DNA from: Saccharibacillus endophyticus
GTDB lineage: Bacteria; Bacillota; Bacilli; Paenibacillales; Paenibacillaceae
Reading direction: 5' to 3'
NCBI RefSeq assembly: GCF_013185185.1
Contig: NZ_JAAZWE010000002.1
Location: 186,001-250,000, forward strand
Length of the DNA stretch: 64,000 nucleotides
The position numbers and the translations under genes are program-made. This document shows positions 49,611-57,085 of the stretch, in pieces (the first letter of the stretch is position 1; each line of letters begins with the position of its first letter). The notes beneath the pieces are model-generated. The model was given only the letters and a program-made list of their open reading frames with translations. It did no database searches and was not told the DNA's origin.

Positions 49611-50588
49611 TCAAAGCGCAGCAAACCAAGAAGGACGAACGTTGGAAAAACCGTCGTGATCCCCTGCCAGCCGGTCCACCCATTCGATTGCCGTATTCAA
49701 TCCGCCATGTTTGTTTTCTGCGGTCTTTGCCAGCAGCGAAACAGCACCTGAAGCAGCATAAAGCGCGTATAGTTCCCAAAATTCGGAGTCCGGCTCTTGG
49801 CCGCCATGGTAACCCAGAATTTGTCCCGTGCAAAACAACGTGCTTACTCCGCGGCTGTACAAGCCAAGCCTCGCAAATTCATACAAGGGATCTCCCCAGT
49901 CAAAACCGCCGAACCCGACCACGCCTGCAAGTCTGCCTCCATGCACGATCAGATTCGCAGGCTGAAAGCTTCCATGCAGGAAGACGGAAGGACGTGCTGC
50001 GGTTAAGTTTGCGCTGGAACATATTTTGGCTGTTGCCGCTTCTACCCCGCGGGAGGTGATACCCTTTGCCTTCAGAAGGTCCAGCTCATGACGTGTGCGG
50101 CGTATGTAACGGTTACTCCAAGATTCCGTGCCTTCCGGCGCCGGATAACAGCTGATCCGGCTCAATTCTTCTCCTGCCTGCATCCCCACGCGCAATTGCT
50201 GCGGCTTGGGCGAAGCGGGCAATGTGCGCTGCGCATCTGCTCCGTCGATATACGAGACCAGCAGGAAGTACGTGCCCTCCGTCTCCCAACGTCCCATCGC
50301 GATCGGCCGAGAACAATGTACCGTCATGGCCTGCATCCGATGTAACGCTTCGAATTCCGAACGTTTGAAAGCAAGTGCAGTCTCGTCAAACAAACGTAAT
50401 AAGTAAGCTCCGTCATAGCCGTAGAAATGCACCTTGTATTTTCGGTCTGCGGACACTCCGGTTCGAATCGGATATGCTTCGATTATTTCTCCCAGCGGAG
50501 CGATGTCGCGACCCAGCAGCTCCGGCACGCGTCCGCTCACGCCATCCTGGCTGCTATTGATCTCATCGGCTTTGTTTAAGTCGTTCAA
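49611..50588 (-). CDS. Aminoglycoside phosphotransferase-fold protein with degenerate active site
   Basis: A 325-residue protein of the APH/choline kinase fold: FLHGSFQPANLIVHGGRLAG (203-222) is the Brenner region and VVGFGGFDWGDPLYEFA the following one. The catalytic Asp of HGD is Ser207 and the metal-binding Asp of (V/I)DFG is Gly225; Asn212, Asp230 and Asp233 remain. Ordinary phosphotransfer is therefore unlikely, and the protein may be a pseudokinase or binding protein. The start ATG has GGGGAGAAA upstream. It stands alone; the frame is intact throughout, so it is not an obvious decaying pseudogene. Confidence 0.78.
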   Translation of the reverse strand: MNDLNKADEINSSQDGVSGRVPELLGRDIAPLGEIIEAYPIRTGVSADRKYKVHFYGYDGAYLLRLFDETALAFKRSEFEALHRMQAMTVHCSRPIAMGRWETEGTYFLLVSYIDGADAQRTLPASPKPQQLRVGMQAGEELSRISCYPAPEGTESWSNRYIRRTRHELDLLKAKGITSRGVEAATAKICSSANLTAARPSVFLHGSFQPANLIVHGGRLAGVVGFGGFDWGDPLYEFARLGLYSRGVSTLFCTGQILGYHGGQEPDSEFWELYALYAASGAVSLLAKTAENKHGGLNTAIEWVDRLAGDHDGFSNVRPSWFAAL

Positions 50589-50900
50589 TTTCTCCCCGCT
50601 CCCCTCTGTTTATCGTTTAATTGATCTCTCAGCAGCCTGTACAGGGTTCGTATGCGTATAGTCTGAGCTTACTTGGCAGGCTCTTGTTCGTATTCCGACT
50701 TCAAAATCCTCATCTCCACGATTTCATGATAGCGCTCTTTGCGAAAATGACGCTGCCGAATACTTCCCTTTTCGTTCGGCACGGCCTCACCGTGCGGGCG
50801 TTATAGATTGTGCTTGATTATACGCCGAAAAGGAACGCTTTTGAAGGCAAATAGAGGAAAACGACTTAACGTTTGTGCATGAATGAGGGGAAAATATCAT
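50589..50900. other. Gene-poor intergenic region
   Basis: The upstream region of the APH-fold gene. No coding, structural RNA or clear promoter signature stands out. Several short frames without ribosome binding sites are present. Confidence 0.5.
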
Positions 50901-50909
50901 TTTCGGCAG

Positions 50910-50940
50910 AAAAAATCGCCTTCCGGCAAGAAAGACGATT
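50910..50940 (-). terminator. Minus-strand terminator
   Basis: AATCGTCTT-9 nt-AAGGCGATT with one G-U and a U6 tail on the minus strand. It lies 20 bases past the stop of the small open frame at 50961-51203, supporting transcription of that segment. Confidence 0.6.
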
Positions 50941-50960
50941 CATGATGAGGACTGTTCGTA

Positions 50961-51203
50961 TTACAGGCTGCGGACGAAATGCATGGACTCACACTTGATT
51001 CTCGGCGCTGCGAGGGAGATTAACGGCTTTGAGTTCGCAGGCAGCGCGGGAGCGGGGGAGGGTATGATCGGGCGGCGTTTCGCTCCGGCTGTTGCGATGA
51101 CCTTGAACATGGGCGTCGCTCTTTTCCCGGTTTTTCCACGTCGAATCCGGCAAATCTCTTTCGAACTCGCGCTGTTTCGACTTTTAGAGTGTTTATTCGC
51201 CAT
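50961..51203 (-). CDS. Candidate small basic protein, 80 residues
   Basis: MANKHSKSRNSASSKEICRI and further Lys/Arg-rich sequence, about a quarter Lys/Arg, with no domain I recognise. Evidence is limited: a terminator directly downstream and a terminator upstream of it (51237-51272) enclose it as a transcription unit, but the start has only a poor GGTAA-type ribosome binding site. The opposite strand also has an open frame of similar length (50983-51228), so the region might be a small RNA instead. Confidence 0.3.
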   Translation of the reverse strand: MANKHSKSRNSASSKEICRIRRGKTGKRATPMFKVIATAGAKRRPIIPSPAPALPANSKPLISLAAPRIKCESMHFVRSL

Positions 51204-51236
51204 ATGCCACGGCCAAATTACCCGTTAACAAAATAA

Positions 51237-51272
51237 AACGAGAGACAAGCCGTTATCGGCTCGTCTCTCGTT
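51237..51272 (-). terminator. Terminator of the 174-residue protein gene
   Basis: AACGAGAGAC-A-AGCCG...CGGCT-C-GTCTCTCGTT with the U-rich side on the minus strand, 52 bases past the stop at 51324. Confidence 0.85.
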
Positions 51273-51323
51273 GTGTCCCATCATATACACTTTACCCAGT
51301 AGCGTCAACCCTTATTCGCAATT

Positions 51324-51848
51324 TTATGCTTTTCCGGTTACGCCGACCTTGCGGTACAATTCGTCAAGATGCGACAACGCCCACTCGTCTTCAGGCGCAT
51401 CTTCTAACCGAAAATTGAGTTCGTCATGGAAATCTTGAATCATGAATTCTTCCGGCGCGCTGCCTAATACTTCGTCGAAATCATATACGGGCAGATCGAT
51501 CCGTCCTTGAACGGCTCCTTGCAGCCAAGCGATCCAATCCTCCAACCGAAGCACGCCGCGCGCCCAAAGGTCGAACTGCAAGCTAAGTACGTCCTGCATC
51601 CGGTCGTAGTCGGTCGCTTCGGCATAACGGCGGGACAACGCGACTGCCAAGTCGAACAATTCGCCATATGCTTCCGCTTCCGCCGCAGACGGTTGACGCT
51701 CAAGCCCGCGCATATAATCTTCGACCGCAACCGTTTCTCCCGTATCGTATAACAGCGGCGTATTGGATAACAGCCATAACGCCTGCTGCACGTCGTCTTC
51801 CGTCACTTCGCCGCGCTGCGCGGCCTCCACCCACTCTTTAATGTTCAT
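51324..51848 (-). CDS. Hypothetical acidic protein, 174 residues
   Basis: A soluble, strongly acidic protein (MNIKEWVEAAQRGEVTEDDV; later DEVLGSAPEEFMIQDFHDEL), all helical in appearance. No family is recognised. The start at 51848 has GGAGGACGCAA upstream. It is 37 bases downstream of the TerD-vWA gene on the same strand, so it is probably co-transcribed with it and might be a partner; nothing else supports this. Confidence 0.7.
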   Translation of the reverse strand: MNIKEWVEAAQRGEVTEDDVQQALWLLSNTPLLYDTGETVAVEDYMRGLERQPSAAEAEAYGELFDLAVALSRRYAEATDYDRMQDVLSLQFDLWARGVLRLEDWIAWLQGAVQGRIDLPVYDFDEVLGSAPEEFMIQDFHDELNFRLEDAPEDEWALSHLDELYRKVGVTGKA

Positions 51849-51885
51849 ATTGCGTCCTCCATCCATCCCGATACCCGAATCAGGA

Positions 51886-53208
51886 TTACTCCCTTAATAT
51901 GTTTTTGGCCTTGACTTCCCGTAACCAATCCGGAAATTCTTCGAACAGCCGATCATAAAGCTCTTCGTCGCCGACCGTATCGATATCGTCCAGCGCGAAA
52001 AATCCGGCGTTATCCACCATTCGACCCGGCAGATCGTCCAATTTGCGCAGCACCCCGTAATTGGATTCGCCGAGTCCGACAAACTGCCAAAAGATCGGAT
52101 GCAGCGAACTTTCGATCAACAACCTGGAGATTTTTTTCGTTTCGGCTACGCCTCCGTCGCTGAAGAAAACGACGTACACCGGAATCGAAGGATCGGAATC
52201 CTCGACCGTGAACTTTTGAATGACGTCTTGCATGACGGCAGGTTCGTTATTGCGTCCGCCCGCTCCTTTGAACGGATAAACGCGATTGACGTAGCCTTCG
52301 TAATCGCTCGCATGAGCCGGCGCCGCGCGCACGAATTCCAACGCAAACATCCACACGTCCAGCGTGCCGTCGTCATCCATATTCGCCGCAATCGCCAGAA
52401 TGCGCTCGAACGCCCGCTGCACCGTGCCGTTTTTGTAGAGCTTGTTCATCGAACCCGAAGCATCGAATACGACCGCCACTTTCGCTTTTTGACGGGCAAT
52501 CTGCTTTTTCTCCAGCGAAATCGCGACCTTTTTCTTCAGCAGGTCGATGCGTCCGAGAGGCTGATCAGGCTGCTCTTCCACCGCCGATGATGCAGAAGAC
52601 GTTAAAGCCGCTGACGGAACGATATCCGGCGAAAACGAAGAAGCTGCGGCGGACGCAACATCGGTCAGCTCATTCTCCGCAGGATCGCCCTCCACATCGA
52701 CGCCGAACGACTTCGCCAGCGGACCCAGTCCGCCGTCAAAACCTTTTCCGACCGCGCGAAGCTTTACTGATTCTTTATACAGATAAATCTCCGCCAGCAC
52801 AAGAGCCGCTTCTTTATCCGTTCCCGCAAAAGGACAGGATATGGTTCGCCCGGCGTATTCTACCTTTACAGAGAATCCTTGCACGTCTCCAAAAGTCCCC
52901 GATCCGTCCAAGACGGCAGCGAACACGAATTTTTCGACATGCCCTGCTTTAAGACCCGCCAAATCGACTTCGAAAACCGATGCCCGTTCGCCGCTTGCCG
53001 TCAATTCGACTTCTCCCAAAGGACTTCGAGGCTGGTTGTAGAAAATGAAATGCGCGTCCGAAGATACGGTTCCGCTCGGGCCCAACATAAAACAGCTTGC
53101 GTCAATCGGAGACGGCGATGCCGCCCACTCCAGTATGACCTTCGCTTTGCCCGATGCCCCCAACGTCGTATTCGCGCCTTGAATCAACACTTCCGGCTGC
53201 TGCCCCAT
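51886..53208 (-). CDS. TerD-domain protein fused to a von Willebrand A domain (TerF-like)
   Basis: A 440-residue protein. The N-terminal TerD domain (about 5-175) has LAEIYLYKESVKLRAVGKGF and ends with the DGGLGPLAKSFGVDV segment. A Pro/Ser/Ala linker (about 180-215) leads to a vWA domain (about 243-425) with MIDAS motif DASGSM (Asp249, Ser251, Ser253). The Ter system is involved in tellurite and stress responses; TerF-type proteins combine the two domains. No TerC, TerB or other ter genes are in the window. Confidence 0.9.
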   Translation of the reverse strand: MGQQPEVLIQGANTTLGASGKAKVILEWAASPSPIDASCFMLGPSGTVSSDAHFIFYNQPRSPLGEVELTASGERASVFEVDLAGLKAGHVEKFVFAAVLDGSGTFGDVQGFSVKVEYAGRTISCPFAGTDKEAALVLAEIYLYKESVKLRAVGKGFDGGLGPLAKSFGVDVEGDPAENELTDVASAAASSFSPDIVPSAALTSSASSAVEEQPDQPLGRIDLLKKKVAISLEKKQIARQKAKVAVVFDASGSMNKLYKNGTVQRAFERILAIAANMDDDGTLDVWMFALEFVRAAPAHASDYEGYVNRVYPFKGAGGRNNEPAVMQDVIQKFTVEDSDPSIPVYVVFFSDGGVAETKKISRLLIESSLHPIFWQFVGLGESNYGVLRKLDDLPGRMVDNAGFFALDDIDTVGDEELYDRLFEEFPDWLREVKAKNILRE

Positions 53209-53241
53209 TCGATCCGCCCCGCTCTCTGAATTTGTGATCGT

Positions 53242-53427
53242 TTAACGCAGCAGCAAATATAGACCGCCGCCTATGACAAACAACGACAACGCAACTTGAA
53301 TCACCCGAATCGGAACTTGCATCCCCAAGATCTTCGCCGTTACAATCGATCTCCCTCGGCTGATGGTTCCATATAAAAACCGTAATCCGATTGCAATTAC
53401 CGCGACTCCCAAAATGAAATCCCACAT
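53242..53427 (-). CDS. Small membrane protein, 61 residues
   Basis: Two hydrophobic segments (MWDFILGVAVIAIGLRFLYG and VALSLFVIGGGLYLLL) separated by a basic linker. The ribosome binding site GGAAGGAGAA is 7 bases before the ATG. Likely co-transcribed with the TerD-vWA gene 33 bases downstream. No function can be given. Confidence 0.7.
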   Translation of the reverse strand: MWDFILGVAVIAIGLRFLYGTISRGRSIVTAKILGMQVPIRVIQVALSLFVIGGGLYLLLR

Positions 53428-53535
53428 CTTCGGTTCTCCTTCCGCAAAACTTCGGCAATACGTGCCCGTTTTACATTAGAGCGTTCGATCGTGCAAAAAG
53501 TTTGGAGAAATGAACGATTTTTCGATTAAGCAGCT

Positions 53536-54126
53536 TTACTTTTTCAACCGATGCTCGATCTCCCGAATCCAATGTCCGTCGGGGTCCGCAAGAACCGTAT
53601 CCCAGCCCAGGCGCCGCGCCGCTTCAAGATTAGACTCCTTATCGTCGACGAAGCAGACATCGGAGCTTTTCAATTTCGTCGCTGCCCACTCGAACAATCG
53701 GGGATCAGGCTTCTCGTATCCGACTTCGCTGGAGACCACGATACTGCTTAGGCAATCCTCGATCCCTGAAAAAAGAGGCAAAATCCATCCTGTCACATGG
53801 TTGCTGAGAATATGAATATCCGCCCGCTCGCTCCAGCCTTTCAATAATCCGAGCGCCGGAAGCGGCAGCAGCACCTTTTTCAACAGTTCCCGGGCTTCCG
53901 AAGCCTGCACGGCCGGACAAGCTTCACCCAACCACAGCCAAAAATTTTCTTCCGTCACGGAACCTCGCCATAATGCGGCACCGATCTCCGCTTTGTAACG
54001 CGCGCGCAGATCGGCCCTTTCGATTCCGGCTGCCTGAGCCATGCCGCTCCAGAACGCGTCCAGATTCTCTGCCAAGACGCCGCCTACATCGAATACCAGC
54101 TGCGGCTTTTCGCGTTCAAGCTTCAC
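53536..54126 (-). CDS. HAD-superfamily hydrolase (YihX-like)
   Basis: A 196-residue HAD phosphatase. Motif I is LVFDVGGVLAEN (Asp nucleophile followed by Gly rather than Asp, as in the YihX group); motif II is HILSNHVTGW; motif III/IV is KPDPRLFEWAATKLK then CFVDDKESNLEAARRLG. The start is a GTG at 54126, with GGGGGAG 8 bases upstream; the upstream DUF1361 gene ends 11 bases inside it, indicating coupling. The substrate is unknown. Confidence 0.85.
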   Translation of the reverse strand: MKLEREKPQLVFDVGGVLAENLDAFWSGMAQAAGIERADLRARYKAEIGAALWRGSVTEENFWLWLGEACPAVQASEARELLKKVLLPLPALGLLKGWSERADIHILSNHVTGWILPLFSGIEDCLSSIVVSSEVGYEKPDPRLFEWAATKLKSSDVCFVDDKESNLEAARRLGWDTVLADPDGHWIREIEHRLKK

Positions 54127-54847
54127 TCTTTTTCTCCCCCGGACCCAGTTTCGCAAATAGATACAGGACCGCGTACATCCCCGCCTGCAACGCCAATATG
54201 CCGCCTCCGAACATGATTAAATGACGAACCCATTCCGGATCGCTAAACAGGTCGCGCATGTCCTTCACCATCATGAGCGGATTACCGATTACGTCCCAGC
54301 TGTTCCAGCGTACGAAACGCCCCATATACACGCCGAAGCTCGACAGCAGCAGGACGATACCCGCAAAAATAATGCTTTTCAACCCGCCGAACGCGCGCTC
54401 GACCAGACGATGCACCGAATACAGCGCTGCGCAGGCAATCAGCAATCCCAGCATGGAAGCGAGCAGCATGGGAAGCAGATGGCGCCAGAATCCAATATCT
54501 CCCCAATACCGATCCTGCGGATCAAACGAGTAAATACGGAACACATGCAGCAGATCGGTCAATAGATAGGTCGCATTGGGCAGGAAAAACAGCCAAGTCA
54601 ATCCGCCCAGGCCCAATAATACGGTACGCATCGTTCCTTTTTTCAACAGAGACAGCAGATCCAATCCGACAGCGGCAGCTGCAGGAATCCAAGCCAGGAA
54701 AAAGTTCCATAGCATGAACCGATAGGGTCGTCCTCCGGCTCCGTTTTGGATATCCAATAACACAGCCAGATCAATGATCGTCAGCAGCAGTAACGTAAGC
54801 CAAATATAAAGTTTCCATGGATATTGCAGCGTTTTGAGTTTATTCAC
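54116..54847 (-). CDS. DUF1361-family membrane protein
   Basis: A 243-residue protein with about seven membrane segments. LFFLPNATYLLTDLLHVFRI and FGVYMGRFVRWNSWDVIGNP are the conserved DUF1361 motifs. Nothing is known of its role. It ends within the GTG start region of the HAD gene, so the pair is coupled; the gene pair is unusual and the HAD might act on something handled by the membrane protein (speculation). Confidence 0.85.
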   Translation of the reverse strand: MNKLKTLQYPWKLYIWLTLLLLTIIDLAVLLDIQNGAGGRPYRFMLWNFFLAWIPAAAAVGLDLLSLLKKGTMRTVLLGLGGLTWLFFLPNATYLLTDLLHVFRIYSFDPQDRYWGDIGFWRHLLPMLLASMLGLLIACAALYSVHRLVERAFGGLKSIIFAGIVLLLSSFGVYMGRFVRWNSWDVIGNPLMMVKDMRDLFSDPEWVRHLIMFGGGILALQAGMYAVLYLFAKLGPGEKKSEA

Positions 54848-54879
54848 GAATTCCTCCTACCCGGCACGAACAGCCAATC

Positions 54880-55848
54880 TTACTCTCTCCGCGCCGTCAT
54901 GTACAATCGATACCAGTCTTCCCGGCTCATCCGATCCGCTTCGCGCTGGGCATCCCGGCAAGCTTCGATTCGTTCCGGGTTCATCGTGCCGATTACAGGC
55001 TGAATATGCGCGGGATGCTTCATCAGCCAGGCCAGCACGATGGCTTCGCGCGCAACGCCTCTCTCTTCAGCCATTCGAGCAACCAGTTCGGCTGTTTTTT
55101 GCACATGCTCAGGCTCGCCGCTGACATCGCGCCCCGTAAACTTCCCTTGCGCAAGAGGTCCCCAAGCCTGAAGCTGAACCTTTTCCGAGCGGCTGTATTC
55201 CATCAATCCATCCGAGAAATGAACCTGCGTTCCCCGGGTTTGATTGACGCGCACGGTCTCTTCCACAAAGTCCAGCCGACCAAGCCCCATTTCCAACTGA
55301 TTGACGATCAGCCGATCGGTCAGCTCGCTTTCGATAAACCGGATTTGAGCGACGCTCATGTTGGATACGCCGAAGTAACGCACTTTGCCGGAAGCTTTCA
55401 GTTTGGCGAACGCCTCGGCAATTTCCTCCGGCTCCATCAACGGATCGGGACGGTGCAGCAGCAAGATATCAAGGTAATCCGTCCCCAACCGTTTGAGCGA
55501 TCCGTCGACCGATTCCAGAATATGATCCCGCGAAAAGTCGAACAAAGACGGCAGGCCGTCCCCTTCCAGACCGATCCCGCATTTGGATTGCAGCACGATC
55601 TCGTCGCGCAGACCCGGTCTTGCTTTTAAGATGCGACCGAAAGCCTCCTCGGATTTGCCGCGCGTGTAGATGTCTGCATGATCGAACATATTAATGCCGA
55701 TCGACAAGGCTGCCTCCACGGCCGCTTCCGACAGCTTGACTCTTTCTTCCGTCAGCGAAGAATGATCCCACTCCCCGCCGAACGGCATGCAACCCAGTAC
55801 CAGTCGGCTAGCGGGAATTCCTCTTGCGTTCAATGGCATACTCTTCAT
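54880..55848 (-). CDS. Aldo/keto reductase (YdhF-like)
   Basis: A 322-residue aldo/keto reductase. The catalytic tetrad is intact: Asp56 and Tyr61 in MFDHADIYTRGKSEE, Lys89 in LQSKCGIG and His132 in LLLHRPDPLM. The cofactor end reads VIGTMNPERIEACRDA. It belongs to the group containing E. coli YdhF, with unknown natural substrates. The start at 55848 (MKSMPLNARG) has GGGAGG upstream. It is followed 40 bases earlier by the alpha/beta hydrolase gene on the same strand, so the two may share a transcript. Confidence 0.9.
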   Translation of the reverse strand: MKSMPLNARGIPASRLVLGCMPFGGEWDHSSLTEERVKLSEAAVEAALSIGINMFDHADIYTRGKSEEAFGRILKARPGLRDEIVLQSKCGIGLEGDGLPSLFDFSRDHILESVDGSLKRLGTDYLDILLLHRPDPLMEPEEIAEAFAKLKASGKVRYFGVSNMSVAQIRFIESELTDRLIVNQLEMGLGRLDFVEETVRVNQTRGTQVHFSDGLMEYSRSEKVQLQAWGPLAQGKFTGRDVSGEPEHVQKTAELVARMAEERGVAREAIVLAWLMKHPAHIQPVIGTMNPERIEACRDAQREADRMSREDWYRLYMTARRE

Positions 55849-55888
55849 GATCGTTTCCTCCCGGATTGAGTAAGTTGGATGGAGCAAG

Positions 55889-56815
55889 TTAAATCGAGAC
55901 GCGCGTTTGTTCCAACAATCGCTTGACGATGCCGATCACCGTGCCGGGCTTATCCACCTGCACATGATGGCCGCTGCCGCCTGCTTCGATCAGGCGACCG
56001 GACTCGGACAGATGCTGCATTTTGACCGCGGTATCGTATAAGGTACGTTCGACTTGCTGGCGCAAAGTCGCTTTTCGCGTTCTTCCCGGCAAATATACGC
56101 CTGCTTTGACGACTGCGAGCGGGAGACGCGCAAAACGCGAATGCGGCACGCTGCCCGTCTCGCCTACAAAGCAGTCATACTCGCTTTCAGCAGCTTCCAT
56201 GCTGTTTGCGCTGAATACCCGCTCCCACATCGCATCGCGGGACGCTTGCGGCAGCTTTGCGACAAACTTGCCAAAGCCGGGAATCCAGTGACGTCGTGCC
56301 AACCAAGGCAGCACGCCGATTCGGGCAGCCCATTTGGCGAAGCCGTATAAGCGAACGCTGAATTTTTGCCTTTTCAAATGCGGAATAGGGAAATTCCCCC
56401 GAATCTCGTCTTCATGCGAAGCATCGATCAGGACCAGGGCCGCCACGTCTTCCGGATAACGCTCCGCGTACAATCTCGCATAAAACCCACCTAATGAATG
56501 ACCGACCAGAATGAACGGACGCGCGATCTCCAAGCGTTCCACGAGTTTGCGCAAATCTTCCACGCAGCGGTCGCTTGTACGCGGCAATGCCCCCGGCTCG
56601 CTGAACCCGTATCCCGCCCGATCATATGCCAATGTCTGGGTTAGCTCCGCAAGCTCCGGACACACCAACGCCCAGACCTCGGAAGAAACGCCGCACCCAT
56701 GTTCAAAAACAACAGGAGGATATGCAGTGTTCGGCGTTCCGGAAAGCTGCGCATGAAGGCCGTCCACCATCTGCCTTGAGGGAAGAAGCGAGCGCGTTTT
56801 ATTCGGATTATTCAT
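55889..56815 (-). CDS. Alpha/beta hydrolase
   Basis: A 308-residue alpha/beta-fold enzyme. The nucleophile elbow is VGHSLGGFYARL (Ser107), the oxyanion region is EHGCGVSSEVW (about 38-48), and the histidine is in GGSGHHVQVDKP near residue 280; Asp131 in LVLIDASHEDE is the probable acid or a structural residue. No signal peptide. The ribosome binding site is GGGGGGAG. The substrate is unknown. Confidence 0.88.
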   Translation of the reverse strand: MNNPNKTRSLLPSRQMVDGLHAQLSGTPNTAYPPVVFEHGCGVSSEVWALVCPELAELTQTLAYDRAGYGFSEPGALPRTSDRCVEDLRKLVERLEIARPFILVGHSLGGFYARLYAERYPEDVAALVLIDASHEDEIRGNFPIPHLKRQKFSVRLYGFAKWAARIGVLPWLARRHWIPGFGKFVAKLPQASRDAMWERVFSANSMEAAESEYDCFVGETGSVPHSRFARLPLAVVKAGVYLPGRTRKATLRQQVERTLYDTAVKMQHLSESGRLIEAGGSGHHVQVDKPGTVIGIVKRLLEQTRVSI

Positions 56816-57085
56816 TGGCTCTCCCCCCAGTGAACGGAAGTATTTCGATAGAATGACTTCCGCTTCGTTATGATTGCTCTATTATACTACGCCCTTCGCG
56901 CAAAGGACGAATTCGCAGCACCGGACACTTCCCCGCCTGATTTTTGCATGAACTCATGAACTTTTTTGCCCGTTCCAGCGTCTAAAAGAACAAAATCGGT
57001 CTAATTAAGAGAGGAAGCACCGTAAAGCATGTACAATAAAAGATAACGGCGCTATTCGAATTCCCGTGCAATTTAGGAGGTTATC

